From the NCBI GenBank assembly GCA_938009275.1, contig CALLHY010000026.1:1-40052 (forward strand): DNA of 40,052 bases, read 5' to 3'. A program made the translations under genes and the position numbers. The notes below the pieces were generated by a model. It saw only the letters and a program-made list of their open reading frames with translations. It ran no database searches and was not told where the DNA came from. Below, in pieces: positions 33,233-40,052 of the stretch (its first letter is position 1; every line of letters begins with the position of its first letter). Source of the DNA: an uncultured bacterium (lineage in GTDB: Bacteria > Cloacimonadota > Cloacimonadia > Cloacimonadales > Cloacimonadaceae).

Positions 33233-35086
33233 ATGATGCACTTCACAACCACCTGGGATGTAATAGTTGTGGGTGCCGGACACGCCGGCATAGAAGCAGC
33301 TTTAATAGCAGCCCGAAGGGGATTGAACGTAGCCATCTTTACCATAAAGCTTGAGGCCATAGGCCGCATGAGCTGCAATCCCTCCATCGGCGGCCCTGCC
33401 AAGGGGCATTTAGCCCGTGAGGTGGATGCAATGGGCGGGGAGATGGGCAGAGCGGCAGACCTTAGCGGCATTCACTACCGCATGCTAAACCGCAGCAAAG
33501 GCCCAGCAGTTTGGGCACCGCGCGCCCAGAACGATAGAGAAGCATATCACCGCGTGATGCGAGAAGCTCTGGAAGCGCAAAGCGGTTTGCAGATAATTGA
33601 AGCCACCATCACCGAACTAATCATCCACGAAGGCAAAGTCTGCGGGGTGCTTAGCCAGATTGGGCGTGAATACTACGCTCCTACGGTTATAATAGCCTCC
33701 GGCACCTTTCTGCGGGGTAAGATACACGTTGGCAAAATCAGCTATTCAGGCGGAAGAAGCGGGGAACCCAGTGCGGATGAGCTTTCGCTACACTTGGGCG
33801 CTTTGGGCTTAAGTGTGCAACGCTTCAAAACCGGAACGCCACCCAGGGTTGACCTGCGCAGTCTGGACTATAGCTGCCTGGAAGAACAGGCAGGTGATGA
33901 TGATCCCCAGGGCTTTTCCTATTATCGCGATATAGCTTTGCAAAACCGAGTTTCCTGCTATTTAACGCATACCACACCCGAAACTTCGCGAATTATTCAG
34001 GCTAACATCCTGGAATCGGCACTATACTCCGGCATTATCACCGGCATAGGCCCGCGTTATTGCCCCTCAATTGAGGATAAGATAGTAAAGTTTCCTCAGC
34101 GTGACAGCCATCACATCTTTATCGAGCCCGAGGGAGTGAACACCCACGAAGCATACGTGAACGGCATTTCCACCAGCTTACCCCCTCACATCCAAGAACA
34201 GATTGTTCACAGCATTCCCGGCTTGGAGCAGGCTACCATCCTGCGCTATGCCTACGCGATAGAATACGACTACGTAAATCCGTCGGAGATAGACGCTTCT
34301 CTTGCATGTAAAAAGCTGCCGGGCTTGTATTTTGCCGGGCAGATTAATGGCACTTCCGGCTATGAAGAAGCCGCCGCCCAAGGCTTGATTGCGGGGATTA
34401 ATGCCGGCCTGTATCTGGAAGGCAAAGAGCCGCTTGTGCTCTCGCGGAGCAATTCCTACATAGGTGTATTGATAGACGACTTGGTTACCCGCGGCACAAA
34501 TGAGCCTTACCGTATGTTCACTTCCCGCGCGGAATACCGCTTGCTGCTGCGTCAGGACAATGCCGATGAACGCCTGATGCCCACTGCCCACAAGCTTGGC
34601 CTGGTTTCCGAGCAGCGTTGGCAACGCTTTTCCCAAATGTTGCAGCTAAAAGCAGCAGAGCTGGAACGGCTAAAGAGCAGCAATTGCCTAGCCCGGGGGG
34701 AGATAAAAGAGCCGATTAAGTTTAGCCAGCTTCTGCGCCGCCCCGAGATAAGCTTTGCCAATCTTGCCGAATACGGCTACACTGCCCCGCCTGAGTTGAG
34801 CAAAGACATTCAGAACCGCATAGAGATTGAGATTAAATACGAGGGCTATTTAGTGCGCATGCAAGAAGAAATTATGCGCTTTAACCAAGCCGAACACCTT
34901 GTTATCCCCCCGGATACAGACTTCTTTGGCATACCCAGCATCGCCTGGGAAGCCAGAGAGAAGCTGGCAAAAATAAAACCGCGCAGCATAGGTCAGGCTA
35001 TGCGCATTCCGGGCGTAAACTACAGCGACAGCTCTGCCCTGATGATTTGGCTGCGCAAAAATCCTACAGGAAAAGCCGATGAATAA
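33233..35086 (+). CDS. mnmG: tRNA uridine-5-carboxymethylaminomethyl modification enzyme MnmG (GidA)
   Basis: A 617-residue FAD protein which, with MnmE, modifies wobble uridine 34 of several tRNAs. Seen: dinucleotide-binding VGAGHAGIEAA (13-23), MSCNPSIGGPAKGH, NRSKGPAVWAPRAQNDREAYHRVM, FRTGTPPR-type RFKTGTPPRVD, and the C-terminal helical domain ending with IPGVNYSDSSALMIWLRK. The paired ATGs at 33233/33236 follow the engB stop by 5 nt without a good ribosome-binding site, suggesting reinitiation; an upstream in-frame TTG at 33203 lies within engB and is rejected. MnmE is not in the window. Confidence 0.95.
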   Translation: MMHFTTTWDVIVVGAGHAGIEAALIAARRGLNVAIFTIKLEAIGRMSCNPSIGGPAKGHLAREVDAMGGEMGRAADLSGIHYRMLNRSKGPAVWAPRAQNDREAYHRVMREALEAQSGLQIIEATITELIIHEGKVCGVLSQIGREYYAPTVIIASGTFLRGKIHVGKISYSGGRSGEPSADELSLHLGALGLSVQRFKTGTPPRVDLRSLDYSCLEEQAGDDDPQGFSYYRDIALQNRVSCYLTHTTPETSRIIQANILESALYSGIITGIGPRYCPSIEDKIVKFPQRDSHHIFIEPEGVNTHEAYVNGISTSLPPHIQEQIVHSIPGLEQATILRYAYAIEYDYVNPSEIDASLACKKLPGLYFAGQINGTSGYEEAAAQGLIAGINAGLYLEGKEPLVLSRSNSYIGVLIDDLVTRGTNEPYRMFTSRAEYRLLLRQDNADERLMPTAHKLGLVSEQRWQRFSQMLQLKAAELERLKSSNCLARGEIKEPIKFSQLLRRPEISFANLAEYGYTAPPELSKDIQNRIEIEIKYEGYLVRMQEEIMRFNQAEHLVIPPDTDFFGIPSIAWEAREKLAKIKPRSIGQAMRIPGVNYSDSSALMIWLRKNPTGKADE

Positions 35087-35819
35087 TATAAGCGCCATCG
35101 CCATCATCCCGGCACGCTATGCCTCCACCCGCTTTCCCGCCAAAGCTCTTGCTTTGTTGGCAGGCGAGCCCATTATCAGCCATGTTTATCGCAAGGTGCT
35201 ATCTTGCAATCTGTTCGACAGTGTGGTAGTGGCTACCGATCACGAGGATATATTCTCCACAGTGCTTGCCTTTGGCGGTAAGGCGGTAATGACCAACATT
35301 AACCACGCCAGCGGTAGCGACAGAATTGCCGAAGCAGCCACAAAGCTCCCTCCCGCCGAGGTGATAGTAAACATCCAGGGTGATGAACCGATGATAGACA
35401 CCGATTCCCTGGCAAAGCTGCTAAGCCAGTTCAGTGACCCACAGGTGCAGATGGCAAGCCTGATGACTCCTGTTAGCGAGCCGGAAATGCTGTCTAACCC
35501 AAACATCGTGAAGGTGGTTACCGACACCAAATCCAATGCCCTATATTTCTCCCGTTCCGCCATTCCTTTTTGCAGGGATAACGACATAAACTACACGTAT
35601 TACCGCCATATAGGCGTTTATGCCTATCGCCGTGAAACCCTCTTAAAGTTCGTAGAGATCCCCATAAGTAAACTGGAGCAAACTGAAAAGCTGGAGCAAC
35701 TGCGAGCCCTGGAAAATGGCATTCCCATCCGCATGGTAATCACCGATTATCAGGGCATTGGCATAGACACACCGGAAGATCTTGCCATGGTGGAAATGCT
35801 GCTCAATTTGCAAAGCTAA
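35079..35819 (+). CDS. kdsB: 3-deoxy-manno-octulosonate cytidylyltransferase
   Basis: A 246-residue enzyme forming CMP-KDO for lipopolysaccharide core. Seen: the N-terminal nucleotide-binding motif IPARYASTRFPAK (10-22), VVVATDHEDI (49-58), the metal-binding NIQGDEPMI with D102, RSAIPFCRD and YRHIGVYAYR, and the closing GIDTPEDLAMVE. The ATG overlaps the mnmG end by 8 nt. It is direct evidence for a KDO-bearing outer membrane in this organism. Confidence 0.96.
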   Translation: MNNISAIAIIPARYASTRFPAKALALLAGEPIISHVYRKVLSCNLFDSVVVATDHEDIFSTVLAFGGKAVMTNINHASGSDRIAEAATKLPPAEVIVNIQGDEPMIDTDSLAKLLSQFSDPQVQMASLMTPVSEPEMLSNPNIVKVVTDTKSNALYFSRSAIPFCRDNDINYTYYRHIGVYAYRRETLLKFVEIPISKLEQTEKLEQLRALENGIPIRMVITDYQGIGIDTPEDLAMVEMLLNLQS

Positions 35820-35832
35820 AAGGAGCCAGATA

Positions 35833-37299
35833 ATGAAAAAATTCAGCCTACTTCTTATAAGCCTCGTTTGTGTTTGCGCCCTAAGCGCAGTGCCCATCAG
35901 GATACTGCACACCAATGACACTCACGGCATATACCAGGCACAAAATACCAAGTCCGGCGACCACATTGGCGGCTACATTAATCTGGAGCATCACCTGTCG
36001 CATGCCCGCAGCAGCGCAGCCCGTTCCATCTATGTGGATGCCGGAGATCAGCAGACCGGCAGCATCTTTGCTTCCATGACTCATAATGGCGCAATTGGTG
36101 GAGCAGTAATAGAGGTTTTTAACCTCTTGGGTCTGGATGCCAGCACCTTTGGCAATCATGAGTTCGACCAAAGCTTTGCCAATACCATAAAGCTTACCGA
36201 ACTTGCCGATTACCCCTTTGTATCCACCAATCTACGCACAAAACAGGATAAGCCATTTGGGCAAAATCCATATAAGATAATCGCTCTGGATTCCCTGAAA
36301 ATCGGTATTATGGGGCTAACATTGGTGGAGCTACCCGAAAAGGTGAAACGTGAAAACATTAGCGAACTAAACATCCTGCCCTATAAACAGGCGATAGACG
36401 AATATATAGATTACGTGGACGCCAATAGCGACCTAATAATACTTCTAACTCATTTAGGCATCGAGGCAGATAGCTTGCTGGCTGCTACCCTGGACAATCG
36501 TATCGACCTGATAATTGGTGGCCACTCACATGTAAACATAGAAGAACCGTGGCAGGTTAATGGCATCTACATAGCCTCCGCGGGCAGTCATAATATGCTT
36601 TTGGGACAACTTGATATAGATGTGCTTAACGACCGCATTGCCTCATTAAAAACCACTCAAATCCCCCTCTGGCAGCCAAAAGAACTGGCTGATACCAGGC
36701 TGGCAAACTTTGTAACCACCCTTGCCGACAGCATTCAGATTAGCATGGGTAAAACCATTGCCCGCATTCCCGAAGACTGGAAACCGGATAAGTTTAAGGA
36801 AACTGCGGTATCGAAATGGGTGGCGAACTCGCTCCTGGCGGAATACAAAAAGCCCTATAAGCCTGATATTGCCATCATCAACAACGGTGGAATCCGCAAA
36901 TTTATCCCTGCGGGAGACGTAACTTTGGGCGATATGCACGAATTGCTGCCCTTTAGTAACTACGTGGTGCTATTCTCTTGCTATGGCAAAGACCTGCTGA
37001 AAATGGATGAGTATAACCGCAGGAACGCAGTGGATAAGCCATACGATATAGTGCAAACTGCTGGCTTAAAAGAGGCTGTTCAGGATTGTCCCGGCGGTCA
37101 TGGCCATAGCAAAAAGGTGTGGGAAGTTAATAATCGCGCGCTAGAGCCGAATACCAAGTACCGCGTGGTTAGCCACGATTACATTGTGGGGCAGTGGGAT
37201 AAATATCTGGGCTTCGAACCCTTCGACGTGCAGGAAACCGGTGACCTGATTCTTGAAGCCATGATAAAACAGCTTATCCTGCAGTTCGGAAAGAAGTAA
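35833..37299 (+). CDS. exported 5'-nucleotidase / 2',3'-cyclic phosphodiesterase family protein
   Basis: A 488-residue exported metallophosphoesterase of the UshA/CpdB type. Seen: signal peptide (1-19); metallophos domain with D29/H31 (LHTNDTHG), D69 and D72 (VDAGDQQTG), N108-H109-E110 (FGNHEF), ILLTHLG and GGHSHVN; then the 5'-nucleotidase C-terminal domain (about 315-480; IAIINNGGIRKFIPAGDVTLGDMHELLPFSN) that binds the nucleotide. The ATG at 35833 follows AAAGGAG; a 17-residue open extension into kdsB is rejected because it would hide the signal peptide. Probably scavenges phosphate/nucleosides in the periplasm; exact substrate cannot be read from sequence. Last gene of the corA run, 13 nt after kdsB. 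Confidence 0.92.
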   Translation: MKKFSLLLISLVCVCALSAVPIRILHTNDTHGIYQAQNTKSGDHIGGYINLEHHLSHARSSAARSIYVDAGDQQTGSIFASMTHNGAIGGAVIEVFNLLGLDASTFGNHEFDQSFANTIKLTELADYPFVSTNLRTKQDKPFGQNPYKIIALDSLKIGIMGLTLVELPEKVKRENISELNILPYKQAIDEYIDYVDANSDLIILLTHLGIEADSLLAATLDNRIDLIIGGHSHVNIEEPWQVNGIYIASAGSHNMLLGQLDIDVLNDRIASLKTTQIPLWQPKELADTRLANFVTTLADSIQISMGKTIARIPEDWKPDKFKETAVSKWVANSLLAEYKKPYKPDIAIINNGGIRKFIPAGDVTLGDMHELLPFSNYVVLFSCYGKDLLKMDEYNRRNAVDKPYDIVQTAGLKEAVQDCPGGHGHSKKVWEVNNRALEPNTKYRVVSHDYIVGQWDKYLGFEPFDVQETGDLILEAMIKQLILQFGKK

Positions 37300-37564
37300 G
37301 CCTCGATAGTTAAAAGATTTACGGCACTGTCGTTCCCGTGGAAACCGGAAACCAGACCATTTGCCCACGAATTACGCAGCTTTCTTAACAAATAAACACA
37401 AATGCACTCCCCACCAAGTCTGGAGTCGACCAGGCGTCCCTTGTTTCAATCTGGTATCTCGATTACAAACCCCTGATGGACTCCAGCGACCCAAACTAAT
37501 TTCTGAATAAATTCACCCCTAATGATACCATGTTTCCATAAGGAAATTATGGCTTGGTTTTTCT

Positions 37565-37640
37565 CTTCTTCCCTGCTGCTTCCTTGAAGCTATCCTGTGT
37601 CAGATACAGGATAGCAGCAGGGAAGCAGCAAGGATGCCTG
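37565..37640 (-). repeat. palindromic intergenic repeat, copy B
   Basis: Reverse-complement copy of 20283-20360: the shared parts include CATCCTTGCTGCTTCC, GCTATCCTGT and AGGATAGCTTCAAGGAAGC (read on the minus strand). On the plus strand AAGCTATCCTGT and ACAGGATAGC face each other around a 7-nt loop. Located between two plus-strand genes. Confidence 0.85.
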
Positions 37641-37680
37641 CGACAAAAATACGCTTCTGACGCCTGTAATCTATCCACGT

Positions 37681-37704
37681 CTCGACCCCTCGACTTCTCG
37701 ACTT
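37681..37704. repeat. 8-bp tandem repeat, three units
   Basis: CTCGACCC, CTCGACTT, CTCGACTT in tandem, 40 bp from palindrome copy B. The unit differs in sequence from the octamer array at 20129-20200 but has the same period. Confidence 0.75.
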
Positions 37705-37720
37705 ACCCAGCACTTTTATC

Positions 37721-37748
37721 TTGACTGTTATATTCTGCTTTATAATAT
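37721..37748 (+). promoter_or_regulatory. candidate promoter for the LVIVD propeller gene
   Basis: TTGACT (37721-37726), 16-bp spacer, TAATAT (37743-37748). This is the best -35/-10 pair in the window. The start codon at 37766 would leave a leader of only about ten nucleotides, just enough for the GAGG at 37757. Confidence 0.45.
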
Positions 37749-37765
37749 GCGTCTCAGAGGTTCGT

Positions 37766-39979
37766 ATGCGTTCAGTAACTTATGTCATCTTAGTGCTGTT
37801 GCTTAGCTGCAGTGGATTAATTCTTTGGGCAGATAACATCCCATTGGTCTCCGAATCCATGCATGCTCTGGGCGATGTGGAAAGCTTTGCCATGTATGGC
37901 GATTATGCCCTTTTCATCGGAGGAGATCGGCATCTGCAGGTGATGGATTTCAGCGATGCAGAGCATCCGCGTCTTGTTGCAGGTTGCGATGTTCCCGGGC
38001 AAAGTGGTGTTGCCAGTTCAATAAGCATTTATGAGCAGTACGCTTATCTGTTGTTCTCGGATTGCCTTGCCATTATCTCGCTGAGTAACCCGTTGACACC
38101 GCAGTTTATCTCCAGAGTCGAGCGTGAACACATTAGCTGCCAAAGCATTTTCAATGATGTTTTATACGTCGCTACTGATTGGGATTATTATCTTTACGCC
38201 TATTCGCTTAGCAACCCAGTAGCACCTCAACCGCTGGATTCACTGTGGGTAAACAACTATCCCTCCAGCATCGCCTGTACTGATGGCTGGCTGGTTTGTG
38301 GCAATTCAGTTGTGGATGTGATTAACACCATCGACCCCACCAATCTGCAGAAAAGTGGTGAGCTTCATTTGATCAGTGGCTTGGAATATGCTTTTTCTGC
38401 TGCTTTTGCCTTTAGCGGCAGCACCTTGGTGGCTGGCTGCGGATATTATTTCAGCGTGTATGATTTCAGTCAGGAGCCCTATCTGAGAACTCCGTTACCC
38501 TTGGGGTTTCTGGTGAGTGATAGTAAGGGCTACATCCACAATAACCGCTTTTGGTGTAAGTATAGAACTTTGGATGACGGCAATGGCATCTTGGGAGTGG
38601 ACTTCAGCAACCTGGATGCCCCACAGATTTGCTTCTCACAAACCTACGTAACTAATGGCATATTTCGCTTTTACATGAACAAAGGGCTAATGACGCTGCG
38701 AACAAATCAGATTACCAGGTACCTGAGCTACTCGATTCTTGATGATAATTCTCTACCGGAGTTTGAACTCAAGTATCCTCTGGACAGCATCAACAGCATT
38801 GTATCCCAGGGGGATTGGACAATTGGCATAAACTCCAATATTATACAAGTTTTGGGTTTTGACGAAACTGGAGATGCTTATTCGGAGTATAACATCGGCA
38901 CGACTTATTACAACGACATTACTCTGCATAACAACACCCTGCTATACACGGTGTTTTATGAGCCTTATCAGAATGGCTTAGCAACCCGATATCTGGTTTC
39001 ATACGATCTGATAAGCAAAACTAAAAAAGCCGAGATAGCATTAGGATATAGTGAATCGAGTGGCGAAATAGTTCTGGATGGTGATAAGGCATACATCTGC
39101 AACGGGTTTCGGGGATTGTTTATCGTAGATATCAGCAATGCAGAGCAGCCTGTGCTTCTTAGCCAATTGCAGGAAGGCATCGAGTATCAGTGTGCCATTG
39201 CGGAGAATGGAAAGCTATGGGTGGGCTCCGGATATACCATTCGCTGTTACGACTATCGTGAATCAATAACCCCCGTGTTTTGCCATGAGATACCTCTATA
39301 CATGCAAACTCCGTTTATCCGCCCCTATAAGATACTGATGATAGATAACTTTCTGTATGCCATAACGCTGGGAGATAAGCTTGTCCGCATAAATCCTGAT
39401 TCTGACAGAGCTACTGAGGTAAAAATATACCAAACTGATAATCCCATCAATACCCATATAGCAAAATTGGGAGATGGACTGATGCTCGGTAGCTGCGATG
39501 GGGTAACTGTTTATAGCTTACACGGTGAAGCCTATCCTGAAAAGGTTGCCTTCCGCGAAGTGGAGCGGGTTGAAGGAACATACAGCGTTGTACTTACTTC
39601 TTATGCCGTAAATGGTGACTGCATCTATGTGGGTCGGGGGAAAAGCTTGCAGGTTTTGGATGCCCGAACTGCGATTGCCTTTACTAAGTCGAATGCGCCT
39701 GGGGCAAGCTTTAGGCTTAGCACCTTTCCCAATCCGGCAAAGGACAAATTGTGCATTATCTGCAAGCTCCCTGCTGCCGGAGCAGCGGAACTGGAACTGT
39801 ATAACTTGCGTGGGCAAAGGGTTTATATAAAAAGCTTCACTTCGTTAAATGAAGGATTGAACCTGCTGGACATAAGTACCCCGGACTTTGGTGGGCTAAA
39901 ACTTGGCAGCGGTGTGTATTTTGCCAGAATTATACAGGATGGCTTCCAGCAGACCGGTAAACTAGTGCTGGTTAAGTAG
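37766..39979 (+). CDS. exported LVIVD-type beta-propeller protein with C-terminal sorting domain
   Basis: A 737-residue surface or secreted protein of unknown function. Seen: signal peptide (MRSVTYVILVLLLSCSGLILWA; the LLSC could be read as a lipobox but the fit is poor); repeated strands of the form (A/L)Y(I/V)..G...L.V.D.S(D/N)...P.L (HLQVMDFSDAEHPRLVA, CLAIISLSNPLTPQFIS, YLYAYSLSNPVAPQPL, GLFIVDISNAEQPVLLS), as in LVIVD repeats that build a propeller; and a final ~87 residues with FPNPAKDKL, LELYNLRGQRVYIK and GVYFARIIQDG, a type-A sorting domain. The ATG at 37766 follows AGAGG; the frame is open to 37721, but that is the promoter region. Related in design, not in repeat sequence, to the 2689-4959 protein. 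Confidence 0.85.
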   Translation: MRSVTYVILVLLLSCSGLILWADNIPLVSESMHALGDVESFAMYGDYALFIGGDRHLQVMDFSDAEHPRLVAGCDVPGQSGVASSISIYEQYAYLLFSDCLAIISLSNPLTPQFISRVEREHISCQSIFNDVLYVATDWDYYLYAYSLSNPVAPQPLDSLWVNNYPSSIACTDGWLVCGNSVVDVINTIDPTNLQKSGELHLISGLEYAFSAAFAFSGSTLVAGCGYYFSVYDFSQEPYLRTPLPLGFLVSDSKGYIHNNRFWCKYRTLDDGNGILGVDFSNLDAPQICFSQTYVTNGIFRFYMNKGLMTLRTNQITRYLSYSILDDNSLPEFELKYPLDSINSIVSQGDWTIGINSNIIQVLGFDETGDAYSEYNIGTTYYNDITLHNNTLLYTVFYEPYQNGLATRYLVSYDLISKTKKAEIALGYSESSGEIVLDGDKAYICNGFRGLFIVDISNAEQPVLLSQLQEGIEYQCAIAENGKLWVGSGYTIRCYDYRESITPVFCHEIPLYMQTPFIRPYKILMIDNFLYAITLGDKLVRINPDSDRATEVKIYQTDNPINTHIAKLGDGLMLGSCDGVTVYSLHGEAYPEKVAFREVERVEGTYSVVLTSYAVNGDCIYVGRGKSLQVLDARTAIAFTKSNAPGASFRLSTFPNPAKDKLCIICKLPAAGAAELELYNLRGQRVYIKSFTSLNEGLNLLDISTPDFGGLKLGSGVYFARIIQDGFQQTGKLVLVK

Positions 39980-40052
39980 GGTAAACTGGCTATCTGGTTA
40001 CTAATCTTTCCCAGTTGAATAAGCCATTGGTGGACAATAAAATAGTTAAAAA

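Larger units (their letters stand above)
37300..37765. other. 466-bp intergenic region with repeats
   Basis: No gene is visible. Contents: an 8-bp inverted repeat CTGGAGTC (37420-37427) / GACTCCAG (37479-37486), palindrome copy B (37565-37640), a three-unit octamer repeat (37681-37704) and a promoter candidate (37721-37748). No T-rich intrinsic terminator follows the 5'-nucleotidase gene; palindrome B could serve that role. Confidence 0.6.

Overview
The window reads as a stretch of chromosome from a diderm (Gram-negative) bacterium of the Fibrobacteres-Chlorobi-Bacteroidetes side of the tree, most plausibly a Candidatus Cloacimonadota (Cloacimonetes/WWE1) member. The basis is mixed. A TonB-dependent receptor and KdsB (KDO activation) require an outer membrane with LPS-type core. 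Two large exported beta-propeller proteins end in PNP(F/A)-type C-terminal sorting/FlgD-like domains. A multidomain lamin-tail/chitobiase-C protein and a YfhO-type membrane protein are typical of this group. The species assignment is inference; no rRNA gene is present. Coding density is high, there is no phage, plasmid or complete insertion sequence, and most genes are core housekeeping.

Layout. 83-2520 (-): a B12-type TonB receptor behind a clear cobalamin riboswitch. 2689-7174 (+): a double beta-propeller exported protein, an unknown exported protein and the ribosome-rescue GTPase HflX. 7171-10321 (-): an SRAP/HMCES-type DNA-protein crosslinking protein, a REC/HD-GYP response regulator and both subunits of a 3-oxoacid-type CoA transferase. 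10417-11064 (+): endonuclease III. 11237-20019 (-): a tightly packed seven-gene run, dapA - M16 metalloprotease - rsgA - nadK - recN - DUF4349 - NfeD-like. 20020-20531: an intergenic repeat island. 20532-24597 (+): a four-TM unknown protein, valS and tRNA-Ala(CGC). 24794-27907 (+): a 1037-residue secreted multidomain protein with a strong terminator. 27961-28713: a repeat-rich intergenic region. 28714-37299 (+): YfhO-like protein, then corA - queD - engB - mnmG - kdsB - 5'-nucleotidase with short gaps or 8-nt overlaps. 37300-37765: a second repeat island. 37766-39979 (+): an LVIVD-type propeller protein with a sorting domain.

Functional themes: ribosome assembly and rescue GTPases (HflX, RsgA, EngB), tRNA charging and modification (ValS, tRNA-Ala, MnmG, QueD), DNA repair (Nth, SRAP, RecN), lysine/peptidoglycan and LPS precursors (DapA, KdsB), and the envelope/secretome.

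I did not find an unmistakable new system. The most distinctive unexplained signals are non-coding. One is a cluster of three ~110-bp elements bounded by GTTTT...AAAAC inverted ends at 28.1-28.6 kb. The other is a ~76-bp palindromic repeat present in opposite orientations at 20.3 and 37.6 kb, each copy accompanied by an 8-bp-period tandem repeat. Also worth a look are a natural HPQFEK (Strep-tag-like) string in the double-propeller protein, an internally duplicated TM-TM-beta domain protein, and an orphan exported protein in front of hflX.
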